Source: Diadophis punctatus similis (lineage: Eukaryota > Chordata > Lepidosauria > Squamata > Dipsadidae). Taken from it: a stretch of DNA of 64,000 bases. Under the pieces are notes generated by a model that was given only the letters and a program-made list of their open reading frames with translations, had not been told where the DNA came from and ran no database searches. The stretch covers positions 3,363,001-3,427,000 of the forward strand of contig JALIGW010000016.1 in the NCBI GenBank assembly GCA_023053685.1, in the 5' to 3' direction. Below, one piece after another: positions 1 to 11,680 of this stretch. The translations under genes and the position numbers were made by a program. The stretch's first letter is position 1, and every line of letters begins with the position of its first letter.

Positions 1-462
1 TTCCCATGCCTCACCCTCTACTTCTGTGGACTGAGATACTGTTTACATGACAGTTGTCCAGACTGTTCTTCTTCCTCCTGTCTCCCAAGGCCATTCCCAC
101 ATGCCATGACTGGACTGCAGATCACAAATGATTCTGAGCATTGAGGTCTCCATAGTGGTTCTGCCAAACTTTTGCAGACAGGCCTGCATTTGTAGTTCCA
201 TTCTCAGTACTTTCTCTATCTTGTCAGACAAAATTTGCCCCACATTTGTCATTCCCTCGTTAACATATTTTAGATATAATCTATCCATAGAGTCAGACAT
301 CATTTTTGATATTGTAGTCAGACACATTGATATTGTAGCCCCAAATTACTGGCTCCATTCTTCAAAGATCTTCTTTAATAATTTTTTAAATCCCAGTTCT
401 AACTGACACCAAAAGCAATCTTGCATTTTTTTTCCTTCTACTTAGAATCTTTAGTATTTTCT

Positions 463-612
463 AATATTCCGTTTTAAAATTATAAAGTCATTTGTCTTTG
501 TTATGACTTACAATAACCTAGGATAGCTAAAATAAAGAATATTCCATTTTTAAATTATAAAGTCATTTATCTTTGTTATGACTTACAATAACCTAGGATA
601 GCTAAAATAAAG
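463..612. repeat. Two tandem copies of a 75-bp unit
   Basis: 463-537 and 538-612 are near-identical, differing by a few bases around the start of the unit. AT-rich, non-coding, likely a recent local duplication. Confidence 0.85.
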
Positions 613-1202
613 AAGCTATTTTTTATAGTTAATTCCAATATCTTATAGTAAAAATCAATATCCCAAATTTAACTGGATCCTTAATGTGTTTATAATTTCT
701 CAGATCAAAATATTTAGCTTTTTGCTGCCTTTTTTCAAATTCTTTCTTATGCTTATAATTAAATTTTCTTTTGTTCAGAGGTGAAGGTAAACTCACTTAG
801 TAACTTTTCAAACTTGTTCCCAAGTCCTTAGTAGATTTATTATGATTAATGGGCAATTTCTGAATGGGATCAGAAAATGAGGCTTGCAAACTTGGTGTCC
901 TTTAAAAGACTCTGCTGCAGTTATGAACAAGATGGCTAATCCCTTTGTGCTCAAACCTGTGGAAGACTGCTATCTTTCAGCCTCCTTGTGAGGTGCAGCT
1001 GACCGAAGCACATGTGAGTGATCTCCTTCTCTGGAGAGGTTCCAAAGATCTACTGACTGGCTCTTCAGTCTTTGTGGTGTTCATCATTTTTGGTTCAGCT
1101 GACCCTGTCTCCCCCAGAAGTCCAGAGTTTTCAGATTCTTGGTGGTGGTCTTTTTCATAGCAAACATCATCTTGAATCTCTTTAAGAGGACGCCATTCCT
1201 GA

Positions 1203-1625
1203 AATGTGTTATTTTTATTTATTCATTTATTTTTATTTATTTATTTTGTCAAACATGTACAGGATAGTAGTTGTTTGTATAAACATAACATAAGTAAAAA
1301 AGTACCAATAAAAGAGGACAGTAGGACAACAGGAGAGTAGGACAGGGACAGTAGGCACAGTGGTGCGCTTAGGCACGCCCCTTACAGACCTCTTAGAAAT
1401 GGGGAGAGGTCGACTGTAGACAGTCTAAGGTTAAAGTTTTGGGGGTTTGGGGAAGAAACCACATTCCAGGAATTGATCACTCTGTTGCTGAAGTCGTATT
1501 TTCTGCAGTCGAGTTTGGAGCGGTTTACATTAAGTTTGAATCTATTATGTGCTCGTGTATTGTTGCGGTTGAATTTGTATTCGTTGCAACATTCAGTTAA
1601 AGGAATCTAAGAGATGGTATTTATC
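1203..1625 (-). mobile_element. CR1/L2-like LINE 3' end
   Basis: On the minus strand a decayed frame gives the C-terminal end of a non-LTR reverse-transcriptase ORF (RNNTRAHNRFKLNVNRSKLD, then a WN...VVSSPNPQNFNLRLSTVDLS segment). The 3' tail is ATTTATTT-type microsatellite at 1203-1245. Same family as 4255-4745 and 58485-59205. Clade assignment is by pattern; it could be L2 or another CR1-group LINE. Confidence 0.6.
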
Positions 1626-1840
1626 TTGCGTGCAGATGGGTGGATAAGTCTGAAACATGGAAAGCTAATGACGCTGCACATATTTCTGCTACCAGAACTT
1701 TGATCAATTGCTGGTACAACTTAACAAGGAAAAAAAAAACATTTTAGACAAGCAACTCAAAAAAGAAAAATATTCAAAGGGTTGTCTTTAAAACAATCTT
1801 AGCCTACTGCTGAAAAACCAGAAAAAGAGGTCAAGTAATT

Positions 1841-2013
1841 CAGTAATAGGTTTCAATTACCTTCGCTACCGGTTCGCTATTGGGAGCGCATGCGTGCAGA
1901 TGCACAGCGCTTCTGCTCATACACAGAGATGTCCGGGCTGGTGGGCGGAGCCTCCTGCCGCCTCTGCTACCAGTTTGCCCGATCTGGGGAGAACCGTTAG
2001 CAACCCACCACTG
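1841..2013. mobile_element. Non-autonomous hAT-type element, 173 bp
   Basis: Starts CAGTAATAGGTT and ends AACCCACCACTG, an imperfect terminal inverted repeat. Flanked by 8-bp duplications aagtaatt (1833-1840) and cagtaatt (2014-2021), 7 of 8 matching. The GGTTCGCTA/GAACCGTTAGC subterminal parts link it to the AACCGGTAG group elsewhere in the window. Confidence 0.7.
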
Positions 2014-2469
2014 CAGTAATTGTTCTAAGAAGAGTGAATTTCAAAAATAGTAATCCCCTAATTCTCCTGCCCACCCCCAAAAGAGTTCTAGGATATATAC
2101 CGTATGTTGCTTAGGTACATTCTCAAAAATAAAACACTGTGCTTGAAGAAGGTACTTTGTTTTGAATTGTGCTACTTTCCTATTTAAAATAAAATAGAAA
2201 TCAGGTGAGGCATGAAGTCTGCTAGATTATAACTTTCCCCTTTTTGCTGGCAGAATCAGAAGAGAGGGCACTATTCTGATGAAAGTCATGCATTGCTTAA
2301 GCCCAAAGACAGGAGAAGGAAGTGACATTATGTTGAATTGTGAGACCTTTGCAGATTAGCTGCTTCTTGGTTTTCTTATTTGTGCCTTTCTTTAAAAAAT
2401 GCTGTTTTAATACAGTATTAATGTTAAATTTTTAAATGGAAAATTATAATTCTTGTATATTCTTTAGAA

Positions 2470-2640
2470 CAGAGGTCTTCAAACTTGGCAACTTTAAGAC
2501 TTGTGGACTTCAACTCCCAGAATTCTCCAGCTATGCTGGCTGGAGAATTCTGGGAGTTGAAGTCCACAAGCTATGCTGGCTGGAGAATTCTGGGAGTTGA
2601 AGTCCACAAGTCTTAAAGTTGCCAAGTTTGAAGACCTCTG
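2470..2640. mobile_element. Fold-back hAT-type MITE with internal 40-bp duplication
   Basis: Almost the whole element is an inverted repeat: it begins CAGAGGTCTTCAAACTTGG and ends with the reverse complement. Perfect 8-bp target duplication CTTTAGAA at 2462-2469 and 2641-2648. A 40-bp block is duplicated in tandem (2530-2569, 2570-2609), so the right arm is longer. Fragments of the same family occur at 14985-15050, 51165-51245 and 59415-59490. Confidence 0.9.
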
Positions 2641-3176
2641 CTTTAGAACGATAAAAATGTCACATGTGGATGGGTTAAAAAAAGCTACTGACTGGTCAAC
2701 TTAAAGAGCTTGTTATAAGCAATTCTAATTTTAGGAACCAATTTGATATGTACGTCATACTCAAGGTGTGGCTTCTATAATGAGATGGGACCCAACGCAA
2801 GCAAGAAACCAATAAATAAACAAAATAAGTCATACATTGCCTATGCCTATCCAACATTAAAAAAGCTATCTAATATATAAAATATAAAGTGGTGATTGAA
2901 CACAATAGTTAAACAACCAAAAGGGAACTTAACCGGGCCTAAATACACTTGGAAGGAAAACTAGGTCTTAATTGTTTTTCTAATGGCAAACAGAGTTAGA
3001 CCTATCATATATTGGGGGGAGGTCATTCAGAGGTTAAGGCAGATGAGAAAGTTAATATCAGGTGTGAAAGACCAGGTCCACATATGAAGGTTCCAATAAA
3101 CTGATGTATTGCTACTCATTCCTGTGCACAGGAATATTCTGAAACTACTAGTTAACACCTTCTAGAGTTAGATAAG

Positions 3177-3572
3177 TGTTAAATTGTGGGCAAAGATCGC
3201 AGGAGACAGACTTCAGAGCAGCTCTTTTATTAGCTCACTCAAGCAACCAGCAGCTTGCAGTCTGACAGATAGCCCTTTTATAGGGAGCTGTCAGACACAA
3301 CAACCAATAGCGTATGAGCATTCAAACACATGACCAGGGTGGCAACAACAGTTCAGGTAGAGTTCAACTATAAACATAACGACTTACAGTTCAGTCAGAG
3401 GTCGTCTAGTCAAAACAAGTTTATGGTTCAGTTATAGGTCAGTCAGAACACAACAATAAGGGACAATGGAACACAAGGGGACATGTGGACTTAGTCTGCT
3501 TGTGGCCATGTACAAATTCTAGGCTGATCCCTCTTTTAACTCTGCTCCAGGTTCTACACTCCTTTCCCTACA
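3177..3572 (-). mobile_element. Candidate solo LTR
   Basis: Read on the minus strand it starts TGTAGGG and ends near TTAACA. It contains a TATA-like CTATAAAAGGG (3274-3284) and, about 50 bp on, AATAAAAG (3224-3231) as a poly(A) signal, the order expected of an LTR. No internal retroviral genes flank it and no clear target duplication is seen, so the ends are approximate. Confidence 0.5.
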
Positions 3573-4254
3573 GTTACATATAAATGCATTTATAACCACT
3601 GCCAAAAAGATTGGAAGCCACTTCTTTATAATCTTTTTCTTTTTCTTCTTCTATTTTCTTTCATAAATATTCACATTTCTTCTTTCCTTTTTTTGCTTTT
3701 CTAATATTTGTATTGCTTTTATCTTGCTAAAATGTCTTCAACAAGAATTATAAAACGGAGGGCAGGGCCAGTCTTTGATACAATACTAATTTTGTCTGAC
3801 TTTTGTTAGTACTTGTAAGGGGGTGGGATGAGCTCCTCAGAGTATCACAGAAACCATAGTACGGTAAATAAAGAAATTAGTAATGGAAGACAGAGAATTA
3901 ATGTTTTTCTGTGCATTTCAAATCAGGTGACAAGATTGCAGAGAGCATGCGTGAATCTCCAGTGAACCTCACATTCCATTATTCTTTGTGCTGACTAGGC
4001 ACATTACTCTCCGAGTAAGTGAAGACTTTGGTAAATCATATATGCAGCCAATCTCCTTCATTGTAGCTATATGCTGATCGGTTTCAGGGCTGAATGATTT
4101 TAGCATATATGTATAGTGGAAAAGAGACACGTAATGAGAAAAAGAGTTTGCTTTAAGATTTATTGCCTAATTATTTAGGTGGAGTAACTTGCAGGTTGTC
4201 TGACTGTATAATTGAAATTTTTTATCAAAGTTAATCCAGGAAGAGCACATTGAT

Positions 4255-4745
4255 CTATAATTGTTTTATTTTATTTATTTATTTATTTATTTTTGTTAAG
4301 TACGTGTTGGTAATATGCATAGATATAACATTGTTTATATACATAAGATGGGTACTGATAAGAGGGAATATTAGGACAGGGACAGTAGGCACGCTGGTGC
4401 GCTTATGCACGCCCCTTACTGACCTCTTAGGAATCGGGTGAGGTCGACAGTGGACAGTCTAAGGGTAAAGTTTTGGGGGTTTGGTGACGAAACCACAATG
4501 TCAGGTAGTGAGTTCCAGGCATTTACCACTCTATTGCTAAAGTCATATTTTCTACAGTCAAGTTTGGAGCGGTTCACTTTGAGTTTGTATCTGTTGTGTG
4601 CTCGTGTATTGTTGTGGTTGAAGCTGAAGTAGTCGTTGACAGGAAGGACGTTGTAGCAGATAATTTTATGAGCTATGCTTAGGTCGTGCCAAAGGCGACG
4701 TAGTTCTAAGCTTTCTAAGCCCAGGATTTCAAGGATTGTGATGGA
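4255..4745 (-). mobile_element. CR1/L2-like LINE 3' end
   Basis: Second copy of the family at 1203-1625, less decayed. On the minus strand it contains NRNNTRAHNR-like and FNLRLSTVDL-like C-terminal segments and a stop, then a tail of ATTT/ATTTATTT repeats at about 4265-4292. 5' truncated. Confidence 0.65.
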
Positions 4746-5366
4746 ACAGACCTAATTTTAGGAATGGGAAGGAATAAGCAAACTGCTAAAGGGGGACTTT
4801 CAAGGAAAAAAATTGTTCTGAGAAAGAAGAAAACGTAAGAAAATCAAAATATCCCTCTCTTGATTTTTGTTTGATATAAGATGGGATAGAGAGATAGGCT
4901 TTCAAGATTCTACCATTCTACCCTACAAGGCTAAAGAACCTTTTTAGAATCCCTGTCATGCTTGTTTCTCCCACCAGCCTAATTTGAAGGGCTGGCAACA
5001 ATTCATTTGGATGCTTTCAAAATAGTTGATTGCTGTTCATTGCGCTATCTCTACTTGAATTTGAGAGGCCAGAGGAACAGCTGACAGACCAATTAACATC
5101 TCAAATTATGAGTGACATAAACAGTACAGGTTTAATGGTGAGTAGCAGGTAAAATAACAGTACGGGCAATTAGCAACTAATTGCATACATGATTGATTCC
5201 CGAAAAACCTTCTATTGTAGAAAACATGTGGGAAACAATGGCATAAATTATTACATGGGAGTGGGTGGGGCAACGTTTTCAAAAACCAAAATGAAACAAA
5301 CAAACTATATCCAAACTCCTTTTCTACTAAGGAATTGAAATCCACTATGGATGTTCTGACACTTCT

Positions 5367-5485
5367 CAGGGGTGGCCAAACTATGGTTCTTTGAGGACCT
5401 GTGGACTTCAACTCCCAGAATTCCTGAGCTACTGGCTCAGGAATTCTGGGAGTTGAAGTCCACAGGTCCTCAAAGAACCATAGTC
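5367..5485. mobile_element. Fold-back MITE, right end truncated
   Basis: Begins CAGGGGTGGCCAAACTATGG. The two arms (about 5380-5427 and 5438-5485) are reverse complements around a short loop near 5430. The arms share the block TGGACTTCAACTCCCAGAATTC with the element at 2470-2640. The outermost bases of the right arm are missing. Confidence 0.75.
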
Positions 5486-5883
5486 AAGTGAACAGCAGCA
5501 AAATGCTCTTCTCACTGAATTATATGGCAATGTCAGTTTTTAATAATTGTTTTTGTCCATTAAATTTAATACCTCCCAAACAGAAGTGGATGAAATAACA
5601 GTAAATCATGTGACATAACTGGTGATTCATTTTACTGACCTAATTATAAACGTTGATATTTCCAGTCATAACAAAACAGTCTTTGCATGGGCCTTGCTGC
5701 ATGTCTGGAGCCTACGCTAGGGCATTTTGTCCAAGTGACCTTCTTAAAAAAGGTCATGAGAGTTGTTCTCTTGGATCAGGCCAAAAGTCCATCTCACTGT
5801 CTCTCACCCACTGTTGGTTGGCTGCATTTGGGAAACTCAAAAGAATGAATCTGAGGACAGTAGCCCCCATCTCTGTGTCATCT

Positions 5884-6560
5884 TGCAGCAACCAGTAGTG
5901 TTGTAGTCTGCCAGCGGCCTGCGGAGCTGGCAGCAGAGTTGGACAGTGAGGAGGCTGGGGAGGAACATGGGCCAGTCCTGGAATCTGGGGAAGGCTCTGC
6001 ATTGGAGGCAGAGTTGGGGCCAGGGCCATCTGGGAGTTCTGTGCTGACTCAGGAGCCTCCAGAGGCTGACATCAGCAAGGCAGAGGAACAGGGGGAGCCT
6101 GTTCCCAGTGCGCACATGCGCAGAGCTGCCAGAAGGCAAGAACAGTTAAGGCAAAAAGGGAGTAAGGCTGGGAGATGATTGGCCCCTCCCATAAGACATA
6201 AAGGAGGAGCAAAGGGACATGAGCCTTTGCAGGGAGCAACTTTTTTTCATTCTGGTCGGTTTAAACTCTGAAGCTCCATCTTGACTTTGTACTCCGTTTG
6301 GCCTTGCCAAGATAATTGGCAATTAAGTCTTTGGCAGCGTGTCAAGGAAGATAAAGGTGGGTGATTATTAGCCTTATCCTGAAAGACTGTGGCAGACTTT
6401 TGTTGGACTATTTACAAACTGCTTGGGACTCATTACAGGCTGTGAATGAACATAATTCACAGCAGTTGAAACAAAAGAGGGTTTTTGGGACTAAGCATGT
6501 GATTGTTACTGTCTCAGGAAGCCTTGGTCAGAACAAGTAGTCAAAGCAAGTAGCCTACAA
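5884..6560 (+). mobile_element. Unclassified retroelement fragment with short acidic/basic reading frame
   Basis: An open frame at about 5940-6176 encodes an acidic Glu/Gly-rich stretch (EEAGEEHGPVLESGEGSALE) then a basic end (MRRAARRQEQLRQ). It is followed by a UTR-like region with CATAAAGGAGG (about 6200) and Ser/Thr-poor sequence. I recall similar C-termini plus UTR/LTR in squamate retroelements, but cannot name the family. No ATG start is needed to explain the frame. Confidence 0.3.
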
Positions 6561-6866
6561 TTCAATTGGCAGAACACATCCATAAATAATAATAACCCCT
6601 GACAACTAGATTTTCCATGATTTTGTCCTTTTTAGGGAAAAAATGTAGCTAAATTGGTTGCCAGTAAGTTCCATACAGTACATTTAATTATGGGGAAAAG
6701 AACTCTTTGGTTAAATCTTGTCTTTTGGTGTAGTTCAATGGTTGACCTAACACTGTCAGAGAGGAAGAAGATTCTTCTCCTTGCATGTTGTCTGTATCAT
6801 GCATGATTATAAGCATGAATTCCTTTGATTATAAGCATGATTTCCTTTGCTCTCTTTTGTTCCAAA

Positions 6867-7440
6867 CTAAAGAGTCCAGCTGCTATAGCTTTCAACACGA
6901 GGAACTACTTCACTGCAATTTTGGTTCCCACCCCCATTTTGCATCTTTTCTACCCTTGTAATATCCCGCTTAAGGATATTGTGCTTGTGTACCTTCTTTA
7001 AGGCTATCCAGTATTCCAAACATTGTCCCACTATATATTTGTTTATGGACATTTTCACATCAGCAGTTCTGTTCTCCGTTCCTGTTCCTAAGGATTCCAA
7101 AGAGGGAATGAACCCTTTTTTTTCCTGACAGCAGCTGCATATTGAGCTGACACTTTTATTTTGCTGTTCATTCAGACTCCAAGATCTTTTTCCTTATCAG
7201 TGACTGCTGGATCAGATCTTATCAAGTGACACTTAGATTTTTGGGAAGTAAAATTTGTTTCCAGTGAAGTCTATTTGCCACTTTAAAGCCATTTTATCTG
7301 GTTTGGAGAGATCCATTTGGAGCTTTTCGCAATGTCTTTTCAATTTTACCAACATCAACAGTTTGGTATCATCTGCAAACATGACAACCTACTGCTCTGT
7401 CGTAACTCTAAATCATTTATATAAAGATTACAATAAAAGA
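6867..7440 (-). mobile_element. Ancient CR1/L3-like LINE remnant (reverse transcriptase)
   Basis: On the minus strand a broken frame contains VMFADDTKLLML (about 7345-7385), the catalytic motif C of non-LTR reverse transcriptases. After it come LQMDL and ALKWQIDF, then further along CLEYWIALKKVHKHNILKRD and VEKMQ, matching the order of the CR1/L3 C-terminal half. Several frameshifts and stops mark it as old. Confidence 0.6.
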
Positions 7441-7454
7441 AAATATATGTAGCT

Positions 7455-7775
7455 CAGGTTGACACACACATACATAGACAATAGACACAGAGAAATAAAC
7501 CATATTTACACAGCATCCAAAAGAGACAAGACAAATCTAAGAAGGAAACAAAAGACCAGAACACATGCCCTCCAATACCCAATACCCAGATTAGCAGGAG
7601 TTAACACCAGACAAACAATAAAGCAGAAAACAATATCCTAATTAAGAAATTACCACAAAGAAAGCCAACACTACACCAACACTGACTGGGCAAAACAGGA
7701 AGCAAACCCCACACTCATTAGCATTGATGATGCTAGTTGGGTAATGAAGCATGTATCCCCAAACTGCTTCTTATT
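7455..7775. mobile_element. Possible Penelope-like retroelement fragment
   Basis: The right end (about 7715-7765) resembles the GATGATGnnACCTAGTTGGGTnA(T/C)GAA block I associate with squamate Penelope-like elements. The rest is A-rich and open in one frame without recognisable domains. Low confidence. Confidence 0.25.
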
Positions 7776-8458
7776 CAAGAGGAGCTGACTTTGTACTACT
7801 TGTCAATATGAGTTTCCCATTTATAATCAGTTGTCTGAGAGTACTTGCCCTCTTATCCATGGTAATTTAGCTTACTTTGAAGCCTTTAGGAGGAACTATC
7901 ATTTTTTGGGTCACCATAGTCTACATGCTTATTAATAATCCCCCAAAAGTCTAGACAAGGAGGCAAGATTTTGTTTCTTTTCAGTGAGGCCCATTCTTCT
8001 AGATACTTTCTTATTTTCACATCATAATATTTTTAACCATTTTCCACAGAACAGATGTCAAGCAAATTTGCCTATAGTTTCCTTTCTTACTCCACATAAC
8101 CTTTTTAAAAAATTGGCTCTTATTATCCTCCTTGTCCATATATTAGCATGGATACATAAAATATTATCTGAGACAAAGCACTGCTTGTTGGGAACCTTGG
8201 AAGTAACTTCCAAAATATGTGCATGAATTATGAAGCTAGCTGCAGTTTAGTTGCTTAATCTGAACTGTGAGAGCATTAATCTTCTTGATAAGAGGAGGAA
8301 GTTCAAGCTATAATGTGGATTCTGTTTAAATGGTTGTCTAAAACCCCAGGCAATGAAATAAACATCTACTAATGGGTTTTTAGAAAAAGGAAAGTATCAT
8401 CAATAATGCTTGAATTCAGTGACCAATAAAATCTAAGCAAAAGGAGGGAGAAAAATGT

Positions 8459-8461
<3 letters not shown>

Positions 8462-8525
<64 letters not shown>
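8462..8525. repeat. Compound microsatellite (TG)n(TCTG)n
   Basis: About 14 TG units run directly into about 9 TCTG units. Confidence 0.97.
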
Positions 8526-8526
<1 letters not shown>

Positions 8527-9032
8527 GTGTGAGTATTTTTTTTTATAATCTCTCATCATAAATGTTACAATAAAACTAAAGATGACTATGAGGGGACGAG
8601 GAAAGTTTTAAATCCAAACATCCTTTAAAGCTTTTATATTTATAGGGATTAAATCAATTTTGTGTTATCAAGTTTTTCATGATCAGTTTAATTCTATCTA
8701 TTTATTGTCAGGGTTTTCTTGGATTGGCTTGTGTAAGCGCCTATTTTATCTGGGGCCCTTCTTTTAAACATTTGTTGTTTGGCAATACCATGATCATACT
8801 GTCAGGCAGTGATTTTATGTTGCCTGTTACATGTATATGCAGGGAGATGCATCCCTATCAAATATAGTGGTTTATTCCTGAGCACGTAATTAATATGTTC
8901 CTAGTACGCATGTGTACATTCCTTTCTTTTGATCCTCCTTTCTCTTCAGCTTCTGTAAGAAGCAAGGCCTATTTTATAGCCAGGATGTGATTTATTATTT
9001 TTGTACCGAAATAAATATCTTATACCTTAGCA

Positions 9033-9850
9033 CCGTGGTGGCGAACCTATGGCACATGTGCCAGAGCTGGCACGCGGAGCCATAGAAGCCGGCACACGAG
9101 GGTTCCCACCGGCAAACCAGAAGTGCGAAAAAACGCACTTCCGGTTTGCCGGTGTGCTGTTTTTTGCACTCCGGAGGGTTCAGGGAAGCTCCCTGAAGCT
9201 CCGGAATGCAAAAAACTACAAAACGGACAAACCGGAAGTGCACTTTTCCACACTTCCGGTTTGTCCGTTTTGTAGTTTTTTGCATTCCGGAGCTTCAGGG
9301 AGCTTCCCTGAACCCTCCGGAGTGCAAAAAACAGCATAAAACAGCAAAAAAACCGGAAGTTTTTTCGCACTTCCGGTTTGCCGGTGTGCTGTTTTTTGCA
9401 CTCCGGAGGGTTCAGGGAAGCTCCCTGAAGCTCCGGAATGCAAAAAACTACAAAACGGACAAACCGGAAGTGCACTTTTCCACACTTCCGGTTTGTCCGT
9501 TTTGTAGTTTTTTGCATTCCGGAGCTTCAGGGAGCTTCCCTGAACCCTCCGGAGTGCAAAAAACAGCATAAAACAGCAAAAAAACCGGAAGTTTTTTCGC
9601 ACTTCCGGTTTGCCGGTTTTTTCGCACTTCCGGTTTGCCGGTTTCGTCGTTCCAGGCTCCGTTTCGTCATTCCAGGCTCCGGTAAGTGGGCCTGTGCGGG
9701 GGTGGGGGTGTGTGCGCATGCGCAGGGGGCAGCATGGGGGGGTGTTGTGCGCATGCATGGGGGGGAGGGAATGGGTGTGGGTATGCGAGCGCGCGCGAGC
9801 GCGGCCCCCCCTTTTTCGGCACGCGAGCCGAAAAAGGTTCGCCACCACTG
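9033..9850. mobile_element. Large non-autonomous hAT-type element with tandem hairpins
   Basis: Ends are inverted: CCGTGGTGGCGAACCT and AGGTTCGCCACCACTG. Perfect 8-bp duplication CCTTAGCA at 9025-9032 and 9851-9858. Inside, a 232-bp unit is present twice (9134-9365, 9366-9597), nearly identical. Each unit is itself a hairpin with arms of about 80 bp rich in CACTTCCGGTTTG and GCACTCCGGAG. The right part is GC-rich with CpGs. Long open frames on both strands here simply mirror the hairpins. Related elements: 25540-25945 and 49746-50236. Confidence 0.9.
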
Positions 9851-9858
9851 CCTTAGCA

Positions 9859-11678
9859 TTTAATCTGCGGTTTTCTTTAATAATGTCAGAGTTTCAGAAA
9901 AAGATCCATTTCGCCTCTGATGAGAATAATTCTTATCTTAACACATACTTTAATAAATTGTACAGTAGTTCAGAAAAGGAGAGAGCTTGTGTGCCAGAGG
10001 CAGAAGGTAGGTTATTGATCATGGGAAGGAATCTATGGCAGTTGAACTGTAGAATTTGGGGTACTATGGGAGGATCCCAAAAGGCAACAGGAGGAACAAA
10101 GAAAAGAATGAAGAAGATGGCTGTTGTAGATGAAGGGGGCAGACACTGGAGGAGGAAGAAATGTGGGTGGGAAGAAAGATGCATTTATTGATGAGAGGAC
10201 AAATGTGGAGGGAGTGCAGAACAAAGCATTGTTTACATTATGTTGTGTTGAAGTTACAAAATGAAAAGATGAAGCCTGTCATTGTCATTTCTCAAAATGA
10301 AGCAAATCAGAATTAACCCCTCTGTCATGACAGACAAATAAAGTCTTGATCCATTGAGGAGATGATAAACTCAGAAGACTTACCTGCTACAATAAACAGC
10401 TTATCTAAAATTCCAGATTGTTGTTCTCAAATCCAAACACAACATTTGGAAAAAAGAGAATAAAAACAGTTAGGTGTTGAAAACAAATATTTAGTCTGTA
10501 ATGTATTTAAACATTCACAGTTTAGTCTAGAAAAAGAGAAATATACCCATATGTCTAGTTAATTTTATAGATTGCTTGGTAATTGCAAATGGGAAAATCT
10601 AAAGTAAGCAGGTATCTTTTATGGAAAAAAAATAGCTACTACATACTGTACTTGTTTAAAAGCAATTTCTAGAAGAATCCAACAATAATTCATGATCTTT
10701 ATCAACAGAAAAGATATGCATATTGTAATTCACCTTCTGAATGTAGTTTTCAGTCTGGCAAAGCAAAATTGACCCATATCTGATAAGAATACTGCTTTCT
10801 CTTTCAGAGATGAAAACAGGAAGTTCAAAAAGTACAGGTGCAAGTAGCAAGATTGCTGGGGAGAGTAAACTATATTATGCTGGGATTCTGATTTTTAAGG
10901 GAAACTAAATGCAAGGACACACATTTTTGGAGTTAAAACATGTGATTTTAATTAATGCAGAGGAAGGTTAAATAAGATCCCATGTCAGGAAAACTAATGA
11001 GATAACGAGTTCAAAATGAATTCAAATTCCTAAAGAAGAAGCTATTAAAATCATAATTGCAAACAATTTCTACAAGGAGAAAAAAAATGGGAGCAACAGA
11101 AGAAGCTGCTATGGCTACCCCAAAAACTTACCGTAGTTCTGAAAGCAAAAGATATACAGGAAATGGAATGAGGATACAGGTCACAAAGATAGCTAGGTAG
11201 CCCAGAAATATAAGCATGACATTATGTGAACTCTCAGAATAAACTAATTAGTGAAGGATGCTAAGAAAATAAAAGGGGCTTCTTTTAATGTGTTCAAATT
11301 AAAAGGGAAGAATTAGTATATTAGTTGCTCAGTAAAGATGGCCACATGCTAACAAGGAACAAAGGGAATACAGAGCTATTCAATTCCTCGTCAGTTTTCT
11401 CTAACAATGAAAAAATATGTGTGTTGCCAGGTAATTATGAAAAGGGGCAAGGCTGAACAATGTAATAGAAACATGGTCAGAGTACACTTCTTTACTTTTA
11501 ATTAAGTGAAATATCAGGCCAGCTAAAGGAAGTGCATCCTAGTGTGCTGAACTAACTAGGTGATGGTCTGTCCAAACCATTATTTCTGAGGTATTTTGGA
11601 GTACTGGCGAAATGCCAGATGACTGGAAGGAGAATAACTGTTGAGAAAGTCTAGTAAAAGAACAAGTATTATTTTCAA
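9859..11678. other. Intergenic stretch, nothing recognised
   Basis: AT-rich, with no recognised coding region or named repeat. Confidence 0.5.
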
Positions 11679-11680
11679 TA

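Noticed and set aside
43..327. Minus-strand open frame of about 94 codons
   Set aside because: No recognised domain or neighbouring gene structure; might be repeat-derived, but nothing supports a gene.
9047..9863. Long open frames on both strands (up to about 210 codons)
   Set aside because: They lie wholly in a hairpin-bearing hAT element, repeat every 232 bp, and read as mirror images on the two strands; no conserved domain.
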